A DNA stretch of 64,000 bases from Cyclobacteriaceae bacterium (GCA_016787755.1 JAEUUA010000013.1:124001-188000), one strand, 5' to 3'; shown: positions 32,775 to 42,490, numbered from the stretch's first letter. Notes: generated by a model from the letters alone, not told the origin. Made by a program: numbers and translations.

Positions 32775-34260
32775 ACTCCTTGATCAGTTTCGCTACAACC
32801 CGGAAGAGCCGCTCATCTTCAACAGTGGGGTATTCCTATTTCTTTTTTTAGGATTCCTCATTATCTACACAGCACTCAGCAAAACCCATCGTCCTAAACT
32901 TCTTTTCGTCACCCTGTTCTCGTTGTATTTCTATTACAAATCAAGTGGACTGTATTTTTTATTGCTGCTTAGTACGACCCTCATAGACTATACACTGGCT
33001 CGCTTTATTTTTCAGAGCACGTCACCCTGGAAGCGGAGTTCGTTGTTGGCAGCGAGTCTTGTTGCGAATCTTGGCCTTCTTGGGTATTTTAAGTACACAA
33101 ATTTTTTACACGAACTTTTTAGTCAGGCAGCCGGAATAACCTACCAACCCTTTGATATATTCCTTCCTGTGGGAATTTCGTTCTTTACCTTTCAATCGCT
33201 TAGCTATACTATAGACATTTATCGAAGGAAGTTAAAACCTGTCGATCATATTTTAGATTATGCCTTCTTTGTTTCCTTCTTTCCTCAGTTGGTGGCGGGG
33301 CCCATTGTGCGAGCCACGGATTTTCTTCCGCAGCTTAGCAAACCCACCTTCGTATCTAAGGAAATGTTTGGCAGGGGTGTTTACTTGATTTGTACCGGAT
33401 TATTTAAGAAAGCGATTATTTCAAACTACATCAGTCTCAATTTTGTCGATCGGATTTTTGATGCACCTACCCTCTACTCTGGCCTAGAGAATTTATTTGG
33501 TGTGTATGGCTACGCCCTTCAAATATATTGTGACTTCTCAGGGTATTCCGATATGGCCATTGGCATTGCGCTCTTATTAGGGTTTCACTTCAGCATTAAT
33601 TTCGATTCGCCTTATCAATCAAAAAATATTACAGAATTCTGGAGGAGATGGCACATCTCCCTATCTACCTGGCTGAAAGACTATTTGTACATCTCGCTGG
33701 GTGGAAACCGAAAAGGAAAAATCAGAACCTACATCAATCTACTCATCACCATGCTGCTGGGCGGCCTATGGCATGGTGCAGCGTTTCGTTTTATTCTTTG
33801 GGGCGCCTTGCATGGAGCTGCCCTGGCAGTGCATAAGTTTTTCTCTTCAATCTTAAGTCGTGCCACCACTTTAAGCAATGGAACGATTATACAGAATCCC
33901 CTTATCAAATCACTTGGTTCAATAGGAAGCATTCTTCTTACATTCCACTTTGTATGCTTTTCCTGGATATTCTTTAGGGCATCCTCTATGGAAGTAGCGT
34001 ATCAAATGATTAGTCAGATTACAGGGCACTTTAATCCGCAGATATTTTTTGAGTTTGTGAGTGGTTATAAGGGAGTTGTATTTTTAATGGGGTTGGGTTT
34101 TATTCTGCATTTCATTCCTGCCACAACAGAACAAAAAGCAGAAGAATTGGTAACAAAAATGCCACTAGTAGGAAAGGCTGCATTAGTTGTATCAATTATT
34201 ATTCTGGTAGTTCAAACCAAATCGGCAGGGATACAACCTTTTATTTATTTTCAGTTTTGA
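32746..34260 (+). CDS. MBOAT family membrane O-acyltransferase (AlgI/PatA-like)
   Basis: A 504-residue polytopic protein. After a GFLIIYTALSKTHRPKLLFVTLFSLYFYYK start come the AlgI-like landmarks: FLPVGISFFTFQSLSYTIDIYR, FVSFFPQLVAGPIVRATDF, QIYCDFSGYSDMAIGIA, EFWRRWHISLSTWLKDYLYI and the catalytic histidine in LLGGLWHGAAFRFILWGALHG. It passes acyl groups across the inner membrane to a periplasmic acceptor such as SGNH proteins or a glycan. It overlaps the upstream gene by 29 bases; ATG 32752 is an equal alternative start. Confidence 0.92.
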   Translation: MSMFSIDIHKLLDQFRYNPEEPLIFNSGVFLFLFLGFLIIYTALSKTHRPKLLFVTLFSLYFYYKSSGLYFLLLLSTTLIDYTLARFIFQSTSPWKRSSLLAASLVANLGLLGYFKYTNFLHELFSQAAGITYQPFDIFLPVGISFFTFQSLSYTIDIYRRKLKPVDHILDYAFFVSFFPQLVAGPIVRATDFLPQLSKPTFVSKEMFGRGVYLICTGLFKKAIISNYISLNFVDRIFDAPTLYSGLENLFGVYGYALQIYCDFSGYSDMAIGIALLLGFHFSINFDSPYQSKNITEFWRRWHISLSTWLKDYLYISLGGNRKGKIRTYINLLITMLLGGLWHGAAFRFILWGALHGAALAVHKFFSSILSRATTLSNGTIIQNPLIKSLGSIGSILLTFHFVCFSWIFFRASSMEVAYQMISQITGHFNPQIFFEFVSGYKGVVFLMGLGFILHFIPATTEQKAEELVTKMPLVGKAALVVSIIILVVQTKSAGIQPFIYFQF

Positions 34261-34263
34261 TTT

Positions 34264-34452
34264 CTTTAAACGCAAAGGACGCTTAGAAATAAGGTATGAC
34301 TTTGCGAAACTGCGTTGGTAGCATCCAGTATTAGTCTGTTGCTCGAACACAGTTGACAAGTATATTTCTAGTTTTTTTAACCGCTTTGATACCGAATACT
34401 CAAAGAAATTTTGTTTGACTTTGCTAATCTCTGCGAACTCTGCGGTTTATGC
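34264..34452. repeat. Intergenic imperfect inverted repeat (AAACGCAAAGGACGC ... CTCTGCGGTTTA), copy 2
   Basis: The convergent gap after the MBOAT gene holds AAACGCAAAGGACGC at the left and CTGCGAACTCTGCGGTTT at the right, with CTTTGCG repeats between. It matches the elements at 4345-4441 and 41693-41776 in arm sequence but is longer (189 bases). No other gene is in this gap. Confidence 0.55.
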
Positions 34453-34453
34453 C

Positions 34454-37400
34454 TTATTTAATTACTTGCACCCATCCTTTACAGGCAGCTTCGCCTTCTA
34501 CTTTAATATCATAATAATAGATTCCTGCTTCTACATTTTCTCCACTCCAATCATCCTGATAATCGGTACTTTCAAAAACCTTTCCGCCCCAGCGGTTATA
34601 GATAACAACCCTTGATGTCAATGAAGAAAGTGATAATCTCTTTCCGGCATATAAAATCACAAAATCATTATTCTCCGGAAATTCATCAGGTGTAATTACG
34701 TTGGGTACTTTTAACTCAAATACGGGAACATCAACACGATCTTCATAGATGCAAGACTCCTTCCGTCCAACTAGTTTTAAAGCAAAAACTCCATCCTGAT
34801 TGTAAGTATGTGTGGTGGCATCTAGATCCGAAGTTATGCCATCGCCAAAATCAAAAAAGACATCTTCGGTAGGATCACTTAGATTCATTACCTGTATGGT
34901 TGGCCGATTAAAACAATCATACATTTTTGAGTATTCAAACTTCAGATCAATTCCTGGCACTACTTTGATGTTGACCGTATCTTTCTTGATGCATCCCATC
35001 GCATCACCAATAGTTACCACATACCCATCATCTTTTATAGGGTTTACCAGCGGGGAAGCTTCATTTGATTTAAACGTCTTAGCCCAGTTTTCCCATTGAT
35101 AGGTAACACCGCCTGTTGCCAATAATCGTGCCCCGGCATCAAAACACATCACCTGATCAGGGCCGGCAAAACCACCTGGTCTGGAAACCGTTACGTTAGT
35201 AAATGTGGAATCTCTTCCCACACAGGTTCCAATATCAATGGCCAGCAACTTAACCCGATACGTTCCAGGTTCCTTATACGCATGCATTATAAATGTAGTG
35301 TCTTGTTTTAATAATTGACCACCATCCCCAAAATCCCATTCATAAAATTGGCCACCGGTACTTTTATTTTGGAAGACAATGGCATCCGGCAGGCAAACAC
35401 GATTGAGTCCGGGCATATCTAACGTTACAGAGTTAGTTTGTATGCGCGCTTTAAGGGATGATAAATCAAATTTAAATGCCGCATTGTTGCAGTTGAGACT
35501 TTTATTTTGCCGGCTCCATGCATCTCCTGTTGTTGGGAAATCAGAAGAGGAGGCACCCGAAGGATTAAATGCCTGGCAACCGGAACACACGGCATGATAT
35601 ACAATTCCACCTTTATCAAATCTGCTTGTACCTCCGTCCACATGAGTCTTGGATAAATTTCCGCCCAAATAGGTGGCATATAAAAGTTCTGTGGCATCAT
35701 CGGTAAGCACAATAAAATAAAAATCAGAGCCCGATGTTGTTTTTTGATATCCATCAAACGTGATTGGCATTCCGGCTGTAGAACTGTTCCAAAACCCTAA
35801 TGCCGAATTGAGCGGGCCACCCCACCCAGACATATAAATATTATTACAATCGTTTACCAAAAAGGCAGTGGGTGAAATATTTGGAACAGGCGTGCCACTA
35901 CCGAATACCGTAGAGAAATTTAATGTGGTAAGATCGTTACTAAACTTTTGTAAAAACTGGCCGCTATTTGCATTTTTATAAACTCCGGCAGTAATCGGGA
36001 ATGAAGTTCCAGCGGTTTGACCATAAACGTATAGATCTCCTGAGCTGTTTAAATCCAAAAAATAAACTTGATCAAATGCGTTTGTACCTGTTAAGGTAGC
36101 CGCAAGAATTTCACTTCCATCCGGTTTTAATTTCGCCATCCACCCATCTACGGTTCCTGCATGAGTGGTTTGGTACGCATTGATTGTCGTTGTGAAATCC
36201 AGACTGGCAGTTCCACCTCCAATAAACAAATCACCGGCCTGGTCTAACTTGATTGTATGCGAGGCGTCTTCAGCTGAACCTCCAATAAAGGCAGCCCAAA
36301 TAAGTTGTGTAAGGGATGAATTTACTTTTAGAACCAAGGCATCGGATAGTCCACCCGAATAAGTTAGTCCAAAACTATTGACCACCGGAAAATTTGATGA
36401 TTGCGTGACAGAACTCACATAAATATTTCCATCTAAATCAGTAATAATATCACCACGCAATTGATCTCCATAATTTGCAACCAGCTTACTGGGGCCTGGA
36501 TTCATCCCATCATTGGCCGATCCGCCCAGGTAAGTACTACCCAAAAGCTGACCCCCATTGGCACTAATCTTAGCAATAAACAAATCCGATCCACCATTGT
36601 AAAAGATCACATTAAACTCACCGGTTCCTCCATTAAACGAGTTGTCAATTGCCCCTGCTGTGGTCGGAAAATTAAGTGAACTGGTTGTGCCAAGAACTAA
36701 CAATTCATTCTGCGCATTGATAACCAAGCTGTGGGCCGATTCACTACCGCTGCCCCCCAGATGAGATGCATAGAGCAATTGTTGACCTGTAGAATCATAC
36801 TTTAAAATTCCAACATCATATAGTCCTCCATAGTTTATTTGGAAAGCACCCACGGTTGCAGGGAACATTCCGCCAAGGTCGCGATTGGTTACCCCTGCAG
36901 AATAAAGCTTACCACGCTCCCCGGGCGTTGCGGTGCTACCCCAGTTATCGGCTGTAGATCCTGAATACGTAGAGAAAATAAGAAGCGGGTCAATCACCAA
37001 GGGATAACAGGCATCATACGATTCAGGAAATTGAAAACTTACCTGGTCATCAAGCAGCACATAGCTGCACTGTACGTAATGCTTCTCACCATTAATAATC
37101 TGAAAAGCGATGGGTTTCTTCTCGTGGAATGTAAACTTTGAAGCAGTAACTACCAGGTCACCATTTTCAATAGTTACCAGATCCGCGCCAGCATAGCTAA
37201 ATTTAATTAGAGAGGGATCAGCACCTGCGGCTACATTGAAATCATACTTTATGTTACTGCCTTGAGAATAAACTTTCAGATCAATCCCTTTATAATAATC
37301 AGGATAAAGCACGCCTTCATACGCAGCAACGTTCGAACTCCATGCTGATGGATCAGATCCTAAAAAGTAATTGTAGTACTCAGTCAATTTACTGATCGGC

Positions 37401-37729
37401 CTGGGAACGCATATTTTGTTTGATCCCAGGAATGAAACCTGAACCCGATGTACAAGAATCTGAAGATCGGTTGGCATAACTTCATTTTCCGAATGATGTC
37501 CCCGATCATGCAATTCATCTAATCGTTCTTGATCAATAAAAGTATAAGCAAAACCTCCAGCATGTAAATCCATGTTGCCACCCCCTATACGCGCTGAAAA
37601 CTGAATTGCATCGGGCCATTGGCATTTATTTTCAATGAATTTTATCTTGGGTGGATTTGCCCACACAATAAAATTATTGAACAGAAAAAAAATAGTAGCA
37701 AAAAACCTCACAGCCTTTAACAAACTCAT
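34454..37729 (-). CDS. Giant secreted protein with SBBP propeller, PKD domains and T9SS type B (CHU) C-terminus
   Basis: A 1091-residue secreted protein with a signal peptide (AVRFFATIFFLFNNFIVWA). The first ~240 residues match DUF7948 (IKFIENKCQWPDAIQFSARIG). A long stretch of SBBP-type beta-propeller repeats follows (STYLGGSANDG, AAFIGGSAEDA, ATYLGGN). Two or more PKD-like domains (FYEWDFGDGGQ, VFFDFGDGITSDL) precede the CHU_C domain: NVITPDEFPENNDF, VVIYNRWGGKVFESTDYQDDWSG and GIYYYDIKVEGEAACKGWVQVIK. This C-terminus is the type B signal of the type IX secretion system. The protein is probably a surface adhesin linked to gliding or biofilm; the target is unknown. Confidence 0.88.
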   Translation of the reverse strand: MSLLKAVRFFATIFFLFNNFIVWANPPKIKFIENKCQWPDAIQFSARIGGGNMDLHAGGFAYTFIDQERLDELHDRGHHSENEVMPTDLQILVHRVQVSFLGSNKICVPRPISKLTEYYNYFLGSDPSAWSSNVAAYEGVLYPDYYKGIDLKVYSQGSNIKYDFNVAAGADPSLIKFSYAGADLVTIENGDLVVTASKFTFHEKKPIAFQIINGEKHYVQCSYVLLDDQVSFQFPESYDACYPLVIDPLLIFSTYSGSTADNWGSTATPGERGKLYSAGVTNRDLGGMFPATVGAFQINYGGLYDVGILKYDSTGQQLLYASHLGGSGSESAHSLVINAQNELLVLGTTSSLNFPTTAGAIDNSFNGGTGEFNVIFYNGGSDLFIAKISANGGQLLGSTYLGGSANDGMNPGPSKLVANYGDQLRGDIITDLDGNIYVSSVTQSSNFPVVNSFGLTYSGGLSDALVLKVNSSLTQLIWAAFIGGSAEDASHTIKLDQAGDLFIGGGTASLDFTTTINAYQTTHAGTVDGWMAKLKPDGSEILAATLTGTNAFDQVYFLDLNSSGDLYVYGQTAGTSFPITAGVYKNANSGQFLQKFSNDLTTLNFSTVFGSGTPVPNISPTAFLVNDCNNIYMSGWGGPLNSALGFWNSSTAGMPITFDGYQKTTSGSDFYFIVLTDDATELLYATYLGGNLSKTHVDGGTSRFDKGGIVYHAVCSGCQAFNPSGASSSDFPTTGDAWSRQNKSLNCNNAAFKFDLSSLKARIQTNSVTLDMPGLNRVCLPDAIVFQNKSTGGQFYEWDFGDGGQLLKQDTTFIMHAYKEPGTYRVKLLAIDIGTCVGRDSTFTNVTVSRPGGFAGPDQVMCFDAGARLLATGGVTYQWENWAKTFKSNEASPLVNPIKDDGYVVTIGDAMGCIKKDTVNIKVVPGIDLKFEYSKMYDCFNRPTIQVMNLSDPTEDVFFDFGDGITSDLDATTHTYNQDGVFALKLVGRKESCIYEDRVDVPVFELKVPNVITPDEFPENNDFVILYAGKRLSLSSLTSRVVIYNRWGGKVFESTDYQDDWSGENVEAGIYYYDIKVEGEAACKGWVQVIK

Positions 37730-37737
37730 GCCCTAAG

Positions 37738-40308
37738 TTAACCTTCCTTACGCAATACTTGCAAGGGTGGCGTTGAGATGACTTCCCGCGAATTCCACCA
37801 GCCGATAAGAACGGTAAGAAGCACAACCCCAACTGATATAATCGATAGCTCAATTAAATTGATGGAGAATTGAACTTCAAAGAAAAACTTTGTTAGCAAC
37901 CAACCTCCGCCTAATGAAAGTACCAATCCGGTAATGGCCGAAAAAATACCCACATACCCATACTCAATGAGTGTAATTTTCATAATCTGATTAGTGCGAG
38001 CACCCAGCGTGCGCAATAATACATTTTCCTTGATTCGGGCAAACTTGCTGTTCATGACAGCGCCTGCTAACACCACCAATCCGGTAACAATGCTAAACAA
38101 AGCCAGAAAGCGAACGACCAATCCCACCTTGGTAAATAATTCATCCACTGTACTTAAGATCAACTGCAGATCGATCAGTGATACATTCGGAAATTTGAAT
38201 ACAAGCTCTTGTTGAAATTGAATGGCTCCTGGCGGATTATCAATCCGTGTAGCAGCTACCCAAATTTGTGGTGCATTTTCCAATACGCCTTTCGGGAAAA
38301 CAAAAATGAAATTAGGTGGATCTTTGGGCCATTCTACTTTACGAATACCACTAAGGAATGTTTTTATCGGCACTCCTTGAATATCAAACACTAATGTATC
38401 CCCTACTTTAACTTTTAACGTTTCTTGCATCCCTTCGGAGATTGTGACGCCTACAGAATCGGTACTACCTTTTTTATAAGAATGCATCTCTCCTTCCAAT
38501 AGTTCTTCTGAAATATGAAGACTATCACGATAGGTTACGCGATACTCTCGGGTAAGTGCCCAGGGACGAATTTTTACTGAATCGCTCTCGAGCAGTTGCT
38601 CCACGGTAAAACCATTGATTCCGCTTAAGCGGCAAGTAACTATAGGCACTACTTGATTAACGGGCAGATTATGTTTCTTGATTAAGCTCACAACATCATC
38701 CTTTTGATTGGATTGAATGTCAAATAGAATCGTATTCGATTGATTTTTATTCCCCCGAAACTCCACCTGATTTAACAAACTACTTTGAATAATATTGAGC
38801 GTTGAGATGATGAAAGCGCCAAGTCCGATGGTTACCAACAAAACTTGTGTTTGGTTATTGGGTCTGAATAAATTAGATAAGGCATGCCGAAAAATGAATG
38901 AACTATTTTGTGGAAAAAATCTCCTTACCAAAAACAGTAAACCAATGGCTACCAGAGCAAGACTACCAAGTGCTAATGCCAAGCCCAAAGAAAACAATCC
39001 CCCCGAAATAAAACTTCTGGTTTGATAAGAGGCAGCCAAAATGGGAAACAACACGATCAAAGTAATCGCCATCCACTTTGTTTTGGAAACTATTTTAGGG
39101 GAAGTGAAATCCGCACGAAGCACTGCTAAGGGTGGCACAAATCGCACCGCCACCAAAGGAAGAATAGAGAATAAAACCGAAACCAACGCTCCGATAAAAA
39201 TTCCCTCACCAAAAGCACGCCACGAAACCCCTAATTGAATTTCAACAGGCAAATAATCACCAAACACAAAAGGGATGAGTTGTTGGATGCCTACACCCAA
39301 TGCTGCACCAATGATGCTACCCACTACACCTAAAATAAAAATCTGGATAAAATAAATGTTAAAGGCTTGCCAACCCGATGAGCCAACGCATCGGAGCACA
39401 GCAACTTCATCCCGTTTTTCACGCGCATAGATATGTACCGAGCTCGCCACCCCAATGCATCCTAAAATCAACGCAACAAAAGCGAGCAACGAAAAGAATC
39501 GATATACAGATTGAAAGCCTTCGCCTAAATCTCTCTTTCTTCCTTCTACCGTATCATAGGAATAGCCTAGATCTTCAACTAACGGTTTAATTAAGTTGAT
39601 TGCATTTTCAGTTTGTTTTTCCGAAGTGGTTTTTACAAAAAGACTATAACTTATGCGGCTGCCAAATTGTACCAACCCGGTTGAATCCAATGCTGACATA
39701 GAAATGTAAACTGCCGGAGCCAGCGTGGCCGTGAGGGCTCCCCCACCCGGAAATTTTTCCACCACACCGGCCACTATAAAATTCCGGGTACCTAACTTGA
39801 TTGTATCGTCTGAACTTACTTCGTATTGTCGCGCCAATGATTCATCCAACAATGCATAGTTACCCTTCTTCATGAGCTCATAGGCATTGGCGGGCTGGGT
39901 CACTATTTTTCCGTAAAAAGGAAACTCTCCTTCCAACGCAGTCAACTTTATCAATCGACTTTGTTTTGTATTTAAAAACATAACCATCGATGCCATCTCA
40001 GCATCTTTAGCCAGTTCCCGTTTTGCAGTATCTAATTTTCTTATGAATCCCTTATCAAAAGGTTTGTTACTATTAATCACCAAATCTGCGCCAAGCAGCT
40101 CTTTTGCATTTTTATCTAATTCACCTTGCATGGCATAGTTAAGAGAACCAATTGCTACTACGGCAGCAATACCGGTGATGAGGGAAGCGACAAAAAGAAA
40201 AAGTCGTGAAAAATTATGACGACCATCCCGCCAGGCCATCATCCAAACCCATCGATCTTTAAAGATGGAGCGTACCTCGCGCTTAAGTTTTATCACATAT
40301 TCAATCAT
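37738..40308 (-). CDS. ybbP: FtsX-type ABC transporter permease (YbbP-like)
   Basis: An 856-residue membrane protein with two FtsX-like halves. The N-terminal helix (SRLFLFVASLITGIAAVVAIGSL) and a large periplasmic part (MacB_PCD-like) are followed by SVYRFFSLLAFVALILGCIGVASSVHIYAREKRDEVAVLRCVGSSGWQAF. A second set of helices near 420-500 and a second periplasmic part precede FLALFSIVTGLVVLAGAVMNS and the final FtsX motif (KENVLLRTLGARTNQIMKIT). Ten or so helices fit the YbbP family, which with YbbA is thought to act on lipids or lipoproteins. Its start overlaps the ATPase stop by four bases. Confidence 0.85.
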   Translation of the reverse strand: MIEYVIKLKREVRSIFKDRWVWMMAWRDGRHNFSRLFLFVASLITGIAAVVAIGSLNYAMQGELDKNAKELLGADLVINSNKPFDKGFIRKLDTAKRELAKDAEMASMVMFLNTKQSRLIKLTALEGEFPFYGKIVTQPANAYELMKKGNYALLDESLARQYEVSSDDTIKLGTRNFIVAGVVEKFPGGGALTATLAPAVYISMSALDSTGLVQFGSRISYSLFVKTTSEKQTENAINLIKPLVEDLGYSYDTVEGRKRDLGEGFQSVYRFFSLLAFVALILGCIGVASSVHIYAREKRDEVAVLRCVGSSGWQAFNIYFIQIFILGVVGSIIGAALGVGIQQLIPFVFGDYLPVEIQLGVSWRAFGEGIFIGALVSVLFSILPLVAVRFVPPLAVLRADFTSPKIVSKTKWMAITLIVLFPILAASYQTRSFISGGLFSLGLALALGSLALVAIGLLFLVRRFFPQNSSFIFRHALSNLFRPNNQTQVLLVTIGLGAFIISTLNIIQSSLLNQVEFRGNKNQSNTILFDIQSNQKDDVVSLIKKHNLPVNQVVPIVTCRLSGINGFTVEQLLESDSVKIRPWALTREYRVTYRDSLHISEELLEGEMHSYKKGSTDSVGVTISEGMQETLKVKVGDTLVFDIQGVPIKTFLSGIRKVEWPKDPPNFIFVFPKGVLENAPQIWVAATRIDNPPGAIQFQQELVFKFPNVSLIDLQLILSTVDELFTKVGLVVRFLALFSIVTGLVVLAGAVMNSKFARIKENVLLRTLGARTNQIMKITLIEYGYVGIFSAITGLVLSLGGGWLLTKFFFEVQFSINLIELSIISVGVVLLTVLIGWWNSREVISTPPLQVLRKEG

Positions 40309-40997
40309 GCGGGGCTGTGAATTTGTTCGTTCACTAATTTACCATCCTTCATTTGCAGAATGCGCTCAGTCTTCTTGGCTAGTTCAAGGTTATGGGTTAC
40401 TAAAATTAAGGTAGTCTTCTCTTCCCGGTTCATTCCAAAAAGTAGATTAGTAATTTGTGCTGCACTTTCGCCATCTAAATTACCGGTGGGTTCATCGGCA
40501 AATAAAATACGGGGAGAAGTAATGAAAGCTCGTGCCATTGCCACACGCTGCTGTTCACCACCCGATAGTTGTGAGGGGTAATGACTAAAACGTGCTCCTA
40601 ATCCTACTCGAACTAATAAATCTTTTGCCTTGGGGGCTACATTTCTTTCACCTCTAAGTTCCAGTGGAACCATCACATTCTCCAATGCGGTAAGCGTGGG
40701 GAGCAATTGAAAGTTCTGAAAGACAAATCCAACATATTGATTGCGGATATAAGCGCGGTCGTCTTCATCCATCACATTCAATTTAAAACCCATCAGCGAA
40801 ATAATACCTGCGGTCGGGATATCTAACCCTGCACACAATCCGAGCAAAGTTGTTTTGCCACTGCCGGAGGGCCCAATAATCGCCAGACTTGTGCCTTGAA
40901 TAGCCTCAAACGATACATTGTCGAGTACGGTCAAATCATTTTCGGCCGATTTATAAATTTTAGTAAGCCCTTCGGCCTTAATAACTGTTTCTGGCAT
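40305..40997 (-). CDS. ybbA: ABC transporter ATP-binding protein (YbbA/LolD-like)
   Basis: A 230-residue MacB/LolD-type ATPase: Walker A GPSGSGKTTLLGLCAGLD, Q-loop FVFQNFQLLPTLTALENVMVPLEL, signature LSGGEQQRVAMARAF, Walker B ILFADEPTGNLDG and H-loop ILVTHNLEL. It pairs with the overlapping permease. Together with the TesA-like gene on the opposite strand 81 bases away it reproduces the E. coli tesA/ybbA-ybbP divergent arrangement. Confidence 0.93.
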   Translation of the reverse strand: MPETVIKAEGLTKIYKSAENDLTVLDNVSFEAIQGTSLAIIGPSGSGKTTLLGLCAGLDIPTAGIISLMGFKLNVMDEDDRAYIRNQYVGFVFQNFQLLPTLTALENVMVPLELRGERNVAPKAKDLLVRVGLGARFSHYPSQLSGGEQQRVAMARAFITSPRILFADEPTGNLDGESAAQITNLLFGMNREEKTTLILVTHNLELAKKTERILQMKDGKLVNEQIHSPA

Positions 40998-41078
40998 GAT
41001 AATTAAGTTAACAGATCAGGAATTAAATCGTTTATTGAGTAAAATTGTTTCAAGATAAATATCAACTCGCGTAATAGT

Positions 41079-41690
41079 ATGGTAGTCGGTAAAAAAGCTT
41101 TAATTATTGCAAGTATTCTCTTCTTTAGTGCAGTCCAAACTCCTAAAGTAATTCTTTTTTTTGGTGACAGCCTGACAGCTGGTTATGGATTGTCCACCGA
41201 GGAAGCCTTTCCTGCGCTGATCGAAAAAGAACTTAACAAATCAGATAAAAAAGTGAAAGTGGTGAATGCCGGTTTGAGCGGTGAGACCTCTGCGGGTGGA
41301 CTTAGCCGTATCGACTGGATCTTGCGTCAACCTGTTGATATCTTCGTACTGGAATTAGGTGCCAATGACGGACTTCGGGGATTACCAATCGAGCAAACAC
41401 GGAAAAACCTGCAAAGCATTATTGAAAAAGTAAAAGCCAAATATCCAGACTGTAAAATTGTGCTGGCCGGGATGATGGTGCCCCCCAATATGGGCAAGCA
41501 ATACACGGATGAATTTAAAAGTATTTATCCTGATCTTGCTAAAAATAACAAAGCAACCCTCATTCCTTTTATTTTAGAAGATGTAGGTGGTATCGAAAAA
41601 TTAAACCAGGCCGATGGCATTCACCCCAATGTGGAAGGGCATAAAATAATTGCCGACAATCTGAAAAAGGTTTTTGAGAAACTTATTTAA
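41079..41690 (+). CDS. tesA: TesA-like SGNH esterase / lysophospholipase
   Basis: A 203-residue SGNH enzyme, with a hydrophobic N-terminus (ALIIASILFFSAVQ) that could be a signal peptide. Block I is VILFFGDSLTAGYGLSTEEAFPAL (catalytic Ser), block II VVNAGLSGETSAGG, block III VFVLELGANDGLRG-type stretch, and block V ADGIHPNVEGHKII (Asp and His). It has the layout of TesA/arylesterases that hydrolyse acyl esters and lysophospholipids in the periplasm. It is divergent from ybbA-ybbP, an order conserved with Gammaproteobacteria. Confidence 0.9.
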   Translation: MVVGKKALIIASILFFSAVQTPKVILFFGDSLTAGYGLSTEEAFPALIEKELNKSDKKVKVVNAGLSGETSAGGLSRIDWILRQPVDIFVLELGANDGLRGLPIEQTRKNLQSIIEKVKAKYPDCKIVLAGMMVPPNMGKQYTDEFKSIYPDLAKNNKATLIPFILEDVGGIEKLNQADGIHPNVEGHKIIADNLKKVFEKLI

Positions 41691-41692
41691 AT

Positions 41693-41776
41693 TTAACCGC
41701 AGAGAGCGCATAGATTCGCAGAGGTTCTGCTTGATGGATAAAATTAACTCTGCGTACTTAGCGGTTAAAGTTTTCC
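41693..41776. repeat. Intergenic imperfect inverted repeat (AACCGCAGAGAGCGC ... CTCTGCGTACTTAGCGGTTAAA), copy 3
   Basis: Between convergent SGNH genes. The left arm AACCGCAGAGAGCGCATAG and the right arm CTGCGTACTTAGCGGTT can pair as an imperfect hairpin of about 84 bases. Related to copies 1 and 2. No gene lies in the gap. Confidence 0.6.
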
Positions 41777-41782
41777 CTTCTT

Positions 41783-42406
41783 TTATTTTAAGGCTTTACG
41801 GATTAGTTCTACCCATAACGTATACATTTTACCTGAAGGATGCAATCCATCTTCCGCAACAAGGGTTGGGTCTTCCAATCCTTTGCGGGATATTTCAGTA
41901 ATGCTAATGTAAGTGATCTTATACTTTTTAGTAATGCGCTTGTTGATTGAATTGAATTCATCTATCTGCTTAGTGATTGATTCTTGTTTTGGTTTACCAT
42001 AGGGCGTAAACCCGTAATCGGGAATAGAGACAACAAATACATTCTTGGTTTTTCCTTTGGCAAGCTTAATAGAAGTCTTTAACAACTCCTCAAATTCAAT
42101 TTCATATAGAGCAGACGATTTTCCCTGGTATTGATTATTAACACCAATCAACAGCGAGACCATGTCATACTCGTCTTTTAACTTGGCAGCTTTAATAGCG
42201 TTCGATAAATCATCGGTACGCCAGCCGGTGGTAGCAATGATTTTAGGTCGTGGAATCTTTAATTGATCGGCCAGTTGATTAGGCCAGCGACCTTGTTCCG
42301 ATACACTTTCTCCAATAGTATACGAATCGCCCAAGGCGAGATAGTTAATCTCTTTCTTCTGCATAGGCAAAAAAAGATTTAGTAGAATTAATAAATAGCT
42401 GATCAT
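41783..42406 (-). CDS. SGNH/GDSL family hydrolase
   Basis: A 207-residue SGNH protein with a short hydrophobic start (MISYLLILLNLFLPM). Block I is YLALGDSYTIGESVSEQGRWPNQL, block II IIATTGWRTDDLS, block III VSLLIGVNNQYQG and block V EDGLHPSGKMYTLW, so the catalytic Ser, Gly, Asn and Asp/His are all present. It belongs to a different subgroup from the TesA-like gene that converges on it. Its substrate is likely an ester or acylated glycan; unknown. Confidence 0.88.
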   Translation of the reverse strand: MISYLLILLNLFLPMQKKEINYLALGDSYTIGESVSEQGRWPNQLADQLKIPRPKIIATTGWRTDDLSNAIKAAKLKDEYDMVSLLIGVNNQYQGKSSALYEIEFEELLKTSIKLAKGKTKNVFVVSIPDYGFTPYGKPKQESITKQIDEFNSINKRITKKYKITYISITEISRKGLEDPTLVAEDGLHPSGKMYTLWVELIRKALK

Positions 42407-42490
42407 AATAGTGACTAAAGATAGTATTATTTAGCCACAGCAGAAGGAGATAAAAACTATAAAGACTATTTTGCCACGGATTCACAAATT

